From Hydractinia symbiolongicarpus (taxonomy: Eukaryota; Cnidaria; Hydrozoa; Anthoathecata; Hydractiniidae), in NCBI RefSeq assembly GCF_029227915.1, contig NC_079876.1:436001-500000 (forward strand): DNA of 64,000 nt, given 5' to 3'. Made by a program: the position numbers and the translations under genes. The notes beneath the pieces were generated by a model, which worked only from the letters and a program-made list of their open reading frames with translations, made no database searches and had not been told where the DNA came from. This document shows, piece by piece, positions 39,911 to 52,552 of the stretch (its first letter is position 1; the number at the start of each line of letters is the position of its first letter).

Positions 39911-40419
39911 TTTAATCGCCGGGAAACGAAATCCCGCGATTTCCCGTAAATCCCAGGCTTGGCCCGTATAGTCGAATGTATACAAAGAAAGTACTCAGGG
40001 AGTAAACTCCTTTCCCGAACGATTTTTTAAATTTTTTTTTCACCACTAAGACGCATGAGACTTGTAGTTTTCAAAAATGTTTTCATTTTTGATGAGACGC
40101 TGAATATAAGAAGTTTAATCGCCGGCAAACGAAAACCTGCGATTTCCCGTAAATCCCGGACTCGGCCCGTATAGTCAAAAGTATACAAAGAAAGTACCCG
40201 GGGTGTAAACTCATTTCCCAAACGAATTTTTAAATTATTTTTTCACCACTAAAACGCATGAGACTTGTAGTTTTCAAAAATGTTTTCATTTTTGATGAGA
40301 CGCTGAATAAAAGAAATTTAATCGCCGGCAAACGAAAACCTGAGATTTCCCGTAAATCCCGGACTCGGCCCGTATAGTCAAAATTATACAAAGAAAGTAC
40401 CCACGGAGTAAACTCATTT

Positions 40420-40611
40420 CCCAAACGATTTTTTAAATTATTATTTCACCACTAAAGCCCATGGGACTTGTAGTTTTTAAAAATGTTTTTATTTTTAATG
40501 AGACGCTGAATAAAAGATGTTTAATCGCCGGCAAACGAAAACCCGCGATCCCGGACTCGGCCCGTATAGTCAAAAGTATACAAGGAAAGTACCCAGTGAG
40601 TAAACTCATTT
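40420..40611 (+). repeat. 192-bp G-type monomer with 11-bp core deletion
   Basis: CCCGCGATTTCCCGTAAATC is shortened to CCCGCGATC near 40,541-40,550. The loss of 11 bp falls in the same G+C-rich core as the delta22 deletion but has different ends, so it is an independent event. I saw it only once. Confidence 0.85.
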
Positions 40612-41689
40612 CCCGAACGAATTTTTAAATTATTTTTTCACCACTAAAACGCATCAGACTTGTAGTTTTCAAAAATGTTTTCATTTTTGATGAGACGCTG
40701 AATAAAAGAAGTTTAATCGCCGGCAAACGAAAACCTGCGATTTCCCGTAAATCCCGGACTCGGCCCGTATAGTCAAAAGTATACAAAGAAAGTACCCAGG
40801 GTGTAAACTCATTTCCCGAACGATTTTTTAAATTATTTTTTCACCACTAAAACGCATGAGACTTGTAGTTTTTAAAAATGTTTTCAATTTTGATGAGACG
40901 CAGAATATAAAAAGTTTAATCGCTGGCAAACGAAAACCTGCGATTTCCCGTAAATCCCGGACTCGGCCCGTATAGTCAAAAGTATACAAGGAAAGTACCC
41001 AGTGAGTAAACTTATTTCCCGAACGAATTTTTAAATTATTTTTTCTCCACTAAAACGCATGAGACTTGTAGTTTTTAAAAATGTTTTCATTTTTGATGAG
41101 ACGCTGAATAAAAGAAGTTTAATCGCCGGCAAACGAAAACCTGCGATTTCCCGTAAATCCCGGACTCGGCCCTTATAGTCAAAAGTATACAAAGAAAGTA
41201 CCCAGGGAGTAAACTCGTTTCCCGAACGATTTTTTAATTTTTTTTTTCTTCACTAAAACGCATGAGACTTGTAGTTTTCAAAAATGTTTTCATTTTTAAT
41301 GAGACGCTGAATAAAAGAAGTTTAATCGCCGGCAAACGAAAACCTGCGATTTCCCGTAAATCCTGGACTCGGCCCGTATAGTCAAAAAAATACAAAGAAA
41401 GTACCCACGGATTAAACTCATTTCCCAAACGATTTTTTAAATTATTATTTCACCACTAAAGGTCATGGGACTTGTAGTTTTTAAAAATGTTTTCATTTTT
41501 GATGAGACGCTGAATAAAAGATGTTTTATCGCCGGCAAACGAAAACCTGCGATTTCCCGTAAATCCCGGACTCGGCCCGTATAGTCAAAAGTATACAAGG
41601 AAAGTACCCAGTGAGTAAACTCATTTCCCGAACGAATTTTTAAATTATTTTTTCACCACTAAAACGCATGAGACTTGTAGTTTTTAAAA

Positions 41690-43843
41690 ATGTTTTCACT
41701 TTTGATGAGACGCAGAATATAAGAAGTTTAATCGCTGGCAAACGAAAACCTGCGATTTCCCGTAAATCCCGGACTCGGCCCGTATAGTCAAATGTATACA
41801 AGGAAAGTACCCAGTGAGTAAACTTATTTCCCGAACGAATTTTTAAATTATTTTTTCTCCACTAAAACGCATGAGACTTGTAGTTTTTAAAAATGTTTTC
41901 ATTTTTGATGAGACGCTGAATAAAAGAAGTTTAATCGCCGGCAAACGAAAACCTGCGATTTCCCGTAAATCCCGGACTCGGCCCGTATAGTCGAATGTAT
42001 ACAAAGAAAGTACTCAGGGAGTAAACTCCTTTCCCGAACGATTTTTTAATTTTTTTTTTCACCACTAAGACGCATGAGACTTGTAGTTTTCAAAAATGTT
42101 TTCATTTTTGATGAGACGCTGAATATAAGAAGTTTAATCGCCGGCAAACGAAAACCTGCGATTTCCCGTAAATCCCGGACTCGGCCCGTATAGTCAAAAG
42201 TATACAAAGAAAGTACCCAGGGAGTAAACTCATTTCCCAATCGAATTTTTAAATTATTTTTTCACCACTAAAACGCATGAGACTTGTAGTTTTCAAAAAT
42301 GTTTTCATTTTTGATGAGACGCTGAATAAAAGAAGTTTAATCGCCGGCAAACGAAAACCTGCGATTTCCCGTAAATCCCGGACTCGGCCCGTATAGTGAA
42401 AAGTATACAAAGAAAGTACCCAGGGTGTAAACTCATTTCTCGAACGATTTTTTAAATTATTTTTTCACCACTAAAACACATGAGACTTGTAGTTTTCAAA
42501 AATGTTTTCATTTTTGATGTGACGCTGAATATAAGAAGTTTAATCGCCGGCAAACGAAAACCTGCGATTTCCCGTAAATCCCGGACTCGGCCCGTATAGT
42601 CAAAAGTATACAAATAAAGTACCCAGGGTGTAAACTCATTTCTCGAACGATTTTTTAATTTTTTTTTTCACCACTAAGACGCATGAGACTTGTAGTTTTC
42701 AAAAATGTTTTCATTTTTGATGAGACGCTGAATATAAGAAGTTTAATCGCCGGCAAACGAAAACCTGCGATTTCCCGTAAATCCCGGACTCGGCCCGTAT
42801 AGTCAAAAGTATACAAAGAAAGTACCCAGGGAGTAAACTCATTTCCCAATCGAATTTTTAAATTATTTTTTCACCACTAAAACGCATGAGACTTGTAGTT
42901 TTCAAAAATGTTTTCACTTTTGATGAGACGCAGAATATAAGAAGTTTAATCGCTGGCAAACGAAAACCTGCGATTTCCCGTAAATCCCGGACTCGGCCCG
43001 TATAGTCAAATGTATACAAGGAAAGTACCCAGTGAGTAAACTTATTTCCCGAACGAATTTTTAAATTATTTTTTCTCCACTAAAACGCATGAGACTTGTA
43101 GTTTTTAAAAATGTTTTCATTTTTGATGAGACGCTGAATAAAAGAAGTTTAATCGCCGGCAAACGAAAACCTGCGATTTCCCGTAAATCCCGGACTCGGC
43201 CCGTATAGTCGAATGTATACAAAGAAAGTACTCAGGGAGTAAACTCCTTTCCCGAACGATTTTTTAATTTTTTTTTTCACCACTAAGACGCATGAGACTT
43301 GTAGTTTTCAAAAATGTTTTCATTTTTGATGAGACGCTGAATATAAGAAGTTTAATCGCCGGCAAACGAAAACCTGCGATTTCCCGTAAATCCCGGACTC
43401 GGCCCGTATAGTCAAAAGTATACAAAGAAAGTACCCAGGGAGTAAACTCATTTCCCAATCGAATTTTTAAATTATTTTTTCACCACTAAAACGCATGAGA
43501 CTTGTAGTTTTCAAAAATGTTTTCATTTTTGATGAGACGCTGAATAAAAGAAGTTTAATCGCCGGCAAACGAAAACCTGCGATTTCCCGTAAATCCCGGA
43601 CTCGGCCCGTATAGTGAAAAGTATACAAAGAAAGTACCCAGGGTGTAAACTCATTTCTCGAACGATTTTTTAAATTATTTTTTCACCACTAAAACACATG
43701 AGACTTGTAGTTTTCAAAAATGTTTTCATTTTTGATGTGACGCTGAATATAAGAAGTTTAATCGCCGGCAAACGAAAACCTGCGATTTCCCGTAAATCCC
43801 GGACTCGGCCCGTATAGTCAAAAGTATACAAATAAAGTACCCA
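41690..43843 (+). repeat. 1,218-bp duplication with 609-bp sub-spacing
   Basis: About 41,690-42,625 recurs at 42,908-43,843, exactly six monomers apart. CACTAAGACGCATG monomers start at 42,046, 42,655 and 43,264, exactly 609 bp apart. The middle one is joined to a different upstream monomer (TTTCTCGAACG) and sits on the crossover between the two copies. All three end in TTCCCAATCGAATTT, a variant I saw only here, so they share one recent ancestor. The cassette matches that of 35.4-38.9 kb. Confidence 0.82.
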
Positions 43844-44862
43844 GGGAGTAAACTCGTTTCGCGAACGATTTTTTAAATTTTTTTTTCACCACTAAAACGC
43901 ATGAGACTTGTAGTTTTCAAAAATGTTTTCATTTTTGATGAGACGCTTAACGAAAGAGGTTTAATCACCGGCAAACGAAAACCCGCGATTTCCCGTAAAT
44001 CCCGGGCTTGGCCCGTATAGTCGAATGTATACAAAGAAAGTACCCAGGGAGTAAATTCATTTCCAGAACGATTTTTTAAATTATTTTTTCACCACTAAAA
44101 CGCATAAGACTTGTAGTTTTTAAAAATGTTTTCATTTTTGATGAGACGCTGAATAAAAGAAGTTTAATCGCCGGCAAACGAAAACCCTCGATTTCCCGTA
44201 AATTCCGGCTTGGCCCGTATAGTCAAAAGTTTACAAAAAAGTACCCAGGGAGTAAACTCATTTCCCGAACGATTTTTTAAATTATTTTCTCACCACTAAA
44301 ACGCATGAGACTTGTAGTTTTTAAAAATGTTTTCAATTTTGATGAGACGCAGAATATAAGAAGTTTAATCGCTGGCAAACGAAAACCTGCGATTTCCCGT
44401 AAATCCCGGACTCGGCCCGTATAGTCAAAAGTACACAAGGAAAGTGCCCAGTGAGTAAAATTATTTCCCGAACGAATTTTTAAATTATTTTTTCTCCACT
44501 AAAACACATGAGACTTGTAGTTTTTAAAAATGTTTTCATTTTTGATGAGACGCTGAATAAAAGAAGTTTAATCGCCGGCAAACGAAAACCTGCGATTTCC
44601 CGTAAATCCCGGACTCGGCCCGTATAGTCAAAAGTATACAAAGAAAGTACCCAGGGAGTAAACTCGTTTCCCGAACGATTTTTTAAATTTTTTTTTCACC
44701 ACTAAAACGCATGAGACTTGTAGTTTTCAAAAATGTTTTCATTTTTAATGCGACGCTGAATAAAAGAAGTTTAATCGCCGGCAAACGAAAACCTGCGATT
44801 TCCCGTAAATCCTGGACTCGGCCCGTATAGTCAAAAAAATACAAAGAAAGTACCCACGGAGT
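42906..44862 (+). repeat. Distant copy of 37.64-39.60 kb (offset 5,266 bp)
   Basis: Markers line up at a constant offset of 5,266 bp: CACTAAGACG monomers starting at 37,998 and 43,264, TAAATTCCGGC (38,931 and 44,197) and GTCAAAAGTACACAAGG (39,161 and 44,427). The offset is 26 monomers minus 12 bp. Differences between the copies (TTCATTCTTG against TTCATTTTTG, TCCTCG against CCCTCG) are few over almost 2 kb, so this is a block duplication and not independent assortment of monomer types. Confidence 0.8.
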
Positions 44863-47259
44863 AAACTCGTTTCCCGAACGATTTTTTAATTTTTTTTTTC
44901 ATCACTAAAACGCATGAGACTTGTAGTTTTCAAAAATGTTTTCATTTTTGATGAGACGCTTAACGAAAGAGGGTTAATCACCGGCAAACGAAAACCCGCG
45001 ATTTCCCGTAAATCCTGGGCTTGGCCCGTATAGTCGAATGTATACAAAGAAAGTACCCAGGGAGTAAACTCATTTCCAGAACGATTTTTTAAATTTTTTT
45101 TCACCACTAAAACGCATAAGACTTGTAGTTTTTAAAAATGTTTTTATTTTTGATGAGACGCTGAATAAAAGAAGTTTAATCGCCGGCAAACAAAAACCCT
45201 CGATTTCCCGTAAATTCCGGCTTGGCCCGTATAGTCAAGAGTTTACAAAAAAGTACCCAGGGAGTAAACTCATTTCCCGAACGATTTTTAAATTATTTAT
45301 TCACCACTAAAACGCATGAGACTTGTAGTTTTCAAAAATGTTTTAATTTTTAATGAGACGCTGAATAAAAGATGTTTAATCGCCGGCAAACGAAAACCTG
45401 CGATTTCACGTAAATCCTGGACTCGGCCCGTATAGTCAAAAGTATACAAGGAAAGTACCCAGTGAGTAAACTCATTTCCCGAACGAATTTTTAAATTATT
45501 TTTTCACCACTAAAACGCATCAGACTTGTAGTTTTCAAAAATGTTTTCATTTTTGATGAGACGCTGAATAAAAGAAGTTTAATCGCCGGCAAACGAAAAC
45601 CTGCGATTTCCCGTAAATCCCGGACTCGGCCCGTATAGTCAAAAGTATACAAAGAAAGTACCCAGGGTGTAAACTCATTTCCCGAACGATTTTTTTAATT
45701 ATTTTTTCACCACTAAAACGCATGAGACTTGTAGTTTTTAAAAATGTTTTCAATTTTGATGAGACGCAGAATATAAGAAGTTTAATCGCTGGCAAACGAA
45801 AACCTGCGATTTCCCGTAAATCTCGGACTCGGCCCGTATAGTCAAAAGTATACAAGGAAAGTACCCAGTGAGTAAACTTATTTCCCGAACGAATTTTTAA
45901 ATTATTTTTTCTTCACTAAATCGCATGAGACTTGTAGTTTTTAAAAATGTTTTCATTTTTGATGAGACGCTGAATAAAAGAAGTTTAATCGCCGGCAAAC
46001 GAAAACCTGCGATTTCCCGTAAATCCCGGACTCGGCCCGTATAGTCAAAAGTATACAAGGAAAGTACCCAGTGAGTAAACTTATTTCCCGAACGAATTTT
46101 TAAATTATTTTTTCTTCACTAAATCGCATGAGACTTGTAGTTTTTAAAAATGTTTTCATTTTTGATGAGACGCTGAATAAAAGAAGTTTAATCGCCGGCA
46201 AACGAAAACCTGCGACTTCCCGTAAATCCCGGACTCGGCCCTTATAGTCAAAAGTATACAAAGAAAGTACCCAGGGAGTAAACTCGTTTCCCGAACGATT
46301 TTTTAAATTTTTTTTTCACCACTAAAACGCATGAGACTTGTAGTTTTTAAAAATGTTTTCATTTTTAATGAGACGCTGAATAAAAGAAGTTTAATCGCCG
46401 GCAAACGAAAACCTGCGATTTCCCGTAAATCCTGGACTCGGCCCCTATAGTCAAAAGTATACAAAGAAAGTACCCACGGAGTAAACTCATTTCCCAAACG
46501 ATTTTTTAAATTATTATTTCACCACTAAAGCCCATGGGACTTGTAGTTTTTAAAAATGTTTTCATTTTTGATGAGACGCTGAATAAAAGATGTTTTATCG
46601 CCGGCAAACGAAAACCCAAGATTTCCCGTAAATCCCGGACTCGGCCCGTATAGTCAAAAGTATACAAGGAAAGTACCCAGTGAGTAAACTCATTTCCCGA
46701 ACGAATTTTTAAATTATTTTTTCACCACTAAAACGCATCAGACTTGTAGTTTTTAAAAATGTTTTCAATTTTGATGAGACGCAGAATATAAGAAGTTTAA
46801 TCGCTGGCAAACGAAAACCTGCGATTTCCCGTAAATCCTGGACTCGGCCCGTATAGTCAAAAGTATACAAAGAAAGTACCCACGGAGTAAACTCATTTCC
46901 CAAACGATTTTTTAAATTATTATTTCACCACTAAAGCCCATGGGACTTGTAGTTTTTAAAAATGTTTTCATTTTTGATGAGACGCTGAATAAAAGATGTT
47001 TTATCGCCGGCAAACGAAAACCCAAGATTTCCCGTAAATCCCGGACTCGGCCCGTATAGTCAAAAGTATACAAGGAAAGTACCCAGTGAGTAAACTCATT
47101 TCCCGAACGAATTTTTAAATTATTTTTTCACCACTAAAACGCATCAGACTTGTAGTTTTTAAAAATGTTTTCAATTTTGATGAGACGCGGAATATAAGAA
47201 GTTTAATCGCTGGCAAACGAAAACCTGCGATTTCCCTTAAATCCCGGACTCAGCCCGTA
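44863..47259 (+). repeat. Mixed block with single-monomer and dimer duplications
   Basis: A monomer with TTTTTTCTTCACTAAATCGC occurs twice in a row, at 45,911 and 46,114, exactly 203 bp apart. Further on, an N/G/A set is duplicated as a 406-bp dimer (about 46,425-46,830 and 46,831-47,235): TCCTGG with CCCACGGAG, AGATGTTTTATCGCC with AAAACCCAAG, and the CATCAGAC A-type. The last K-type GTCGAATG that I saw before the far right end is at about 45,034. Only satellite is present. Confidence 0.82.
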
Positions 47260-50200
47260 TAGTCAAAAGTATACAAGGAAAGTACCCAGTGAGTAAACTT
47301 ATTTCCCGAACGAATTTTTAAATTATTATTTCAGCACTAAAGCCCATGGGACTTGTAGTTTTTAAAAATGTTTTCATTTTTGATGAGACGCTGAATAAAA
47401 GATGTTTAATCGCCGGCAAACGAAAACCCGCGATTTCCCGTAAATCCCGGACTCGTCCCGTATAGTCAAAAGTATACAAGGAAAGTACCCAGTGAGTAAA
47501 CTCATTTCCCGAACGAATTTTTAAATTATTTTTTCACCACTAAAACGCATCAGACTTGTAGTTTTTAAAAATGTTTTCAATTTTGATGAGACGCGGAATA
47601 TAAGAAGTTTAATCGCTGGCAAACGAAAACCTGCGATTTCCCGTAAATCCCGGACTCGGCCCGTATAGTCAAAAGTATACAAGGAAAGTACCCAGTGAGT
47701 AAACTTATTGCCCGAACGAATTTTTAAATTATTATTTCACCACTAAAGCCCATGGGACTTGTAGTTTTTAAAAATGTTTTCATTTTTGATGAGACGCTGA
47801 ATAAAAGATGTTTAATCGCCGGCAAACGAAAACCCGCGATTTCCCGTAAATCCCGGACTCGGCCCGTATAGTGAAAAGTATACAAGGAAAGTACCCAGTG
47901 AGTAAACTCATTTCCCGAACGAATTTTTAAATTACTTTTTCACCACTAAAACCCATGAGATTTGTAGTTTTCAAAAATGTTTTCATTTTTGATGAGACGC
48001 TGAATAAAAGAAGTTTAATCGCCGGCAAACGAAAACCTGCGATTTTCCGTAAATCCCGGACTCGGCCCGTATAGTCAAAAGTATACAAAGAAAGTACCCA
48101 GGGTGTAAACTCATTTCCCGAACGATTTTTTAAATTATTTTTTCTCCACTAAAACGCATGAGACTTGTAGTTTTTAAAAATGTTTTCAATTTTGATGAGA
48201 CGCAGAATATAAGAAGTTTAATCGCTGGCAAACGAAAACCTGCGATTTCCCGTAAATCCCGGACTCGGCCCGTATAGTCAAAAGTATACAAGGAAAGTAC
48301 CCAGTGAGTAAACTTATTTCCCGAACGAATTTTTAAATTATTTTTTCTCCACTAAAACGCATGAGACTTGTAGTTTTTAAAAATGTTTTCATTTTTGATG
48401 AGACGCTGAATAAAAGAAGTTTAATCGCCGGCAAACGAAAACCTGCGATTTCCCGTAAATCCCGGACTCGGCCCTTATAGTCAAAAGTATACAAAGAAAG
48501 TACCCAGGGAGTAAACTCGTTTCCCGAACGATTTTTTAAATTTTTTTTTCACCACTAAAACGCATGAGACTTGTAGTTTTCAAAAATGTTTTCATTTTTA
48601 ATGAGACGCTGAATAAAAGAAGTTTAATCGCCGGCAAACGAAAACCTGCGATTTCCCGTAAATCCTGGACTCGGCCCGTATAGTCAAAAGTATACAAAGA
48701 AATTACCCACGGAGTAAACTCATTTCCCAAACGATTTTTTAAATTATTATTTCACCACTAAAGCCCATGGGACTTGTAGTTTTTAAAAATGTTTTCATTT
48801 TTGATGAGACGCTGAATAAAAGATGTTTTATCGCCGGCAAACAAAAACCCGCGATTTCCCGTAAATCCCGGACTCGGCCCGTATAGTCAAAAGTATACAA
48901 GGAAAGTACCCAGTGAGTAAACTCATTTCCCGAACGAATTTTTAAATTATTTTTTCACCACTAAAACGCATCAGACTTGTAGTTTTCAAGAATGTTTTCA
49001 TTTTTGATGAAACGCTGAATAAAAGAAGTTTAATCGCCGGCAAGCGAAAACCTGCGATTTCCCGTAAATCCCGGACTCGGCCCGTATAGTCAAAAGTATA
49101 CAAAGAAAGTACCCAGGGTGTAAACTCATTTCCCGAACGATTTTTTAAATTATTATTTCAGCACTAAAGCCCATGGGACTTGTAGTTTTTAAAAATGTTT
49201 TCATTTTTGATGAGACGCTGAATAAAAGATGTTTTATCGCCGGCAAACAAAAACCCGCGATTTCCCGTAAATCCCGGACTCGGCCCGTATAGTCAAAAGT
49301 ATACAAGGAAAGTACCCAGTGAGTAAACTTATTTCCCGAACGAATTTTTAAATTATTATTTCAGCACTAAAGCCCATGGGACTTGTAGTTTTTAAAAATG
49401 TTTTCATTTTTGATGAGACGCTGAATAAAAGATGTTTAATCGCCGGCAAACGAAAACCCGCGATTTCCCGTAAATCCCGGACTCGTCCCGTATAGTCAAA
49501 AGTATACAAGGAAAGTACCCAGTGAGTAAACTCATTTCCCGAACGAATTTTTAAATTATTTTTTCACCACTAAAACGCATCAGACTTGTAGTTTTTAAAA
49601 ATGTTTTCAATTTTGATGAGACGCGGAATATAAGAAGTTTAATCGCTGGCAAACGAAAACCTGCGATTTCCCGTAAATCCCGGACTCGGCCCGTATAGTC
49701 AAAAGTATACAAGGAAAGTACCCAGTGAGTAAACTTATTGCCCGAACGAATTTTTAAATTATTATTTCACCACTAAAGCCCATGGGACTTGTAGTTTTTA
49801 AAAATGTTTTCATTTTTGATGAGACGCTGAATAAAAGATGTTTAATCGCCGGCAAACGAAAACCCGCGATTTCCCGTAAATCCCGGACTCGGCCCGTATA
49901 GTGAAAAGTATACAAGGAAAGTACCCAGTGAGTAAACTCATTTCCCGAACGAATTTTTAAATTATTTTTTCACCACTAAAACCCATGAGATTTGTAGTTT
50001 TCAAAAATGTTTTCATTTTTGATGAGACGCTGAATAAAAGAAGTTTAATCGCCGGCAAACGAAAACCTGCGATTTTCCGTAAATCCCGGACTCGGCCCGT
50101 ATAGTCAAAAGTATACAAAGAAAGTACCCAGGGTGTAAACTCATTTCCCGAACGATTTTTTAAATTATTTTTTCTCCACTAAAACGCATGAGACTTGTAG

Positions 50201-51175
50201 TTTTTAAAAATGTTTTCAATTTTGATGAGACGCAGAATATAAGAAGTTTAATCGCTGGCAAACGAAAACCTGCGATTTCCCGTAAATCCCGGACTCGGCC
50301 CGTATAGTCAAAAGTATACAAGGAAAGTACCCAGTGAGTAAACTTATTTCCCGAACGAATTTTTAAATTATTTTTTCTCCACTAAAACGCATGAGACTTG
50401 TAGTTTTTAAAAATGTTTTCATTTTTGATGAGACGCTGAATAAAAGAAGTTTAATCGCCGGCAAACAAAAACCTGCGATTTCCCGTAAATCCCGGACTCG
50501 GCCCTTATAGTCAAAAGTATACAAAGAAAGTACCCAGGGAGTAAACTCGTTTCCCGAACGATTTTTTAAATTTTTTTTTCACCACTAAAACGCATGAGAC
50601 TTGTAGTTTTCAAAAATGTTTTCATTTTTAATGAGACGCTGAATAAAAGAAGTTTAATCGCCGGCAAACGAAAACCTGCGATTTCCCGTAAATCCTGGAC
50701 TCGGCCCGTATAGTCAAAAGTATACAAAGAAAGTACCCACGGAGTAAACTCATTTCCCAAACGATTTTTTAAATTATTATTTCACCACTAAAGCCCATGG
50801 GACTTGTAGTTTTTAAAAATGTTTTCATTTTTGATGAGACGCTGAATAAAAGATGTTTTATCGCCGGCAAACAAAAACCCGCGATTTCCCGTAAATCCCG
50901 GACTCGGCCCGTATAGTCAAAAGTATACAAGGAAAGTACCCAGTGAGTAAACTCATTTCCCGAACGAATTTTTAAATTATTTTTTCACCACTAAAACGCA
51001 TCAGACTTGTAGTTTTCAAGAATGTTTTCATTTTTGATGAAACGCTGAATAAAAGAAGTTTAATCGCCGGCAAGCGAAAACCTGCGATTTCCCGTAAATC
51101 CCGGACTCGGCCCGTATAGTCAAAAGTATACAAAGAAAGTACCCAGGGTGTAAACTCATTTCCCGAACGATTTTT
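47260..51175 (+). repeat. 2,030-bp ten-monomer unit, two copies
   Basis: From about 47,260 to 49,145 the sequence recurs exactly 2,030 bp later, to 51,175. Shared rare markers: TTATTTCAGCACTAAAGCC (47,331 and 49,361), ACTCGTCCCG, GCGGAATATAAG, CTTATTGCCCG, AAAACCCATGAGATTTG, TTTTCAAGAATG and CAAGCGAAAACC. I noticed only a few differences (ATTACTTTTTC against ATTATTTTTTC, AAATTACCC against AAAGTACCC, CAAACGAAA against CAAACAAAA). About 215 bp between the copies is an extra G-type monomer. Confidence 0.88.
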
Positions 51176-51974
51176 TAAATTATTTTTTCACCACTAAAAC
51201 GCATGAGACTTGTAGTTTTTAAAAATGTTTTCAATTTTGATGAGACGCAGAATATAAGAAGTTTAATCGCTGGCAAACGAAAACCTGTGATTTCCCGTAA
51301 ATCCCGGACTCGGCCCTTATAGTCAAAAGTATACAAAGAAAGTACCCAGGGAGTAAACTCGTTTCCCGAACGATTTTTTAAAATTTTTTTTCACCACTAA
51401 AACGCATGAGACTTGTAGTTTTCAAAAATGTTTTCATTTTTGATGAGACGCTGAATAAAAGAAGTTTAATCGCCGGCAAACAAAAACCTGCGATTTCCCG
51501 TATATCCCGGACTCGGCCCGTATAGTCAAAAGTATACAAAGAAAGTACCCAGGGTGTAAACTCATTTCCCGAACGATTTTTTAAATTATTTTTTCACCAC
51601 TAAAACGCATGAGACTTGTAGTTTCTAAAAATGTTTTCAATTTTGATGAGACGCAGAATATAAGAAGTTTAATCGCTGGCAAACGAAAACCTGCGATTTC
51701 CCGTAAATCCCGGACTCGGCCCGTATAGTCAAAAGTATACAAGGAAAGTACCCAGTGAGTAAACTTATTTCCCGAACGAATTTTTAAATTATTTTTTCTC
51801 CACTAAAACGCATGAGACTTGTAGTTTTTAAAAATGTTTTCATTTTTGATGAGACGCTGAATAAAAGAAGTTTAATCGCCGGCAAACGAAAACCTGCGAT
51901 TTCCCGTAAATCCCGGACTCGGCCCGTATAGTCAAAAGTATACAAAGAAAGTACCCAGGGTGTAAACTCATTTC
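51176..51974 (+). repeat. Four mixed monomers, A- and S-derived
   Basis: A-type monomers (ACGCAGAATATAAG, CGCTGGC) alternate with canonical and CTCCAC-type monomers. One has CCCGTATATCCC with CAAACAAAAACC, also seen at 27.7 and 28.4 kb. No other feature is present. Confidence 0.8.
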
Positions 51975-52436
51975 CCGAACGATTTTTTAAATTATTTTTT
52001 TACCACTAAAACGCAAGAGACTTGTAGTTTTTAAAAATGTTTTCAATTTTGATGAGACGCAGAATATAAGAAGTTTAATCGCTGGCAAACGAAAACCTGC
52101 GATTTCCCGTAAATCCCGGACTCGGCCCGTATAGTCAAAAGTATACAAGGAAAGTACCCAGTGAGTAAACTTATTTCCCGAACGAATTTTTAAATTATTT
52201 TTTCTCCACTAAAACGCATGAGACTTTTAGTTTTTAAAAATGTTTTCATTTTTGATGAGACGCTGAATAAAAGAAGTTTAATCGCCGGCAAACGAAAACC
52301 TGCGATTTCCCGTAAATCCCGGACTCGGCCCTTATAGTCAAAAGTATACAAAGAAAGTACCCAGGGTGTAAACTCATTTCCCGAACGATTTTTTAAATTA
52401 TTTTTTCACCACTAAAACGCATGAGACTTGTAGTTT

Positions 52437-52458
52437 TCAAAAATGTTTTCATTTTTGA
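52437..52458. other. Perfect 9-bp inverted repeat with TTTT loop (exemplar of one per monomer)
   Basis: The arms TCAAAAATG and CATTTTTGA are perfect reverse complements around a 4-nt TTTT loop. The element recurs in most monomers. A frequent subtype has TTAAAAATG as the left arm: one mismatch in DNA, but a G-U pair if transcribed. Others weaken it (GAAAATG, CAGAAATG, AAAATTG, ATGTTATTATT). It could form a cruciform or an RNA hairpin. Dyad symmetry has been noted in several centromeric satellites that lack a CENP-B box; a role here is inference. Confidence 0.8.
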
Positions 52459-52534
52459 TGAGACGCTGAATAAAAGAAGTTTAATCGCCGGCAAACGAAA
52501 ACATGCGATTTCCAGTAAATCCCGGACTCGGCCG

Positions 52535-52552
52535 GTATAGTCAAAAGTATAC
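52535..52552. other. Short dyad GTATA-N8-TATAC (exemplar of one per monomer)
   Basis: GTATA and TATAC are reverse complements separated by GTCAAAAG (GTCGAATG in K-type and some Z-type monomers). It follows the G+C-rich core in most copies. The delta22 deletion removes the first G of the left arm, and D-position monomers in the right-hand blocks change the spacer to GTTAAAAG. Five base pairs is too short to claim a function; I record it as a constant landmark. Confidence 0.6.

Larger units (their letters stand above)
38888..41689 (+). repeat. Mixed monomers with several unusual indels
   Basis: About fourteen monomers. It starts with an R-type carrying TAAATTCCGGC and TTTACAAAAAAGTACCC, then A-type, CTCCAC-type, N-type and G-type monomers, a Z-type with an A12 run at 39,899-39,910, CACTAAGACG and canonical monomers, an 11-bp-deleted G-type at 40,420, and A- and N-type monomers. 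The first part recurs 5,266 bp downstream. All of it is satellite. Confidence 0.8.
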
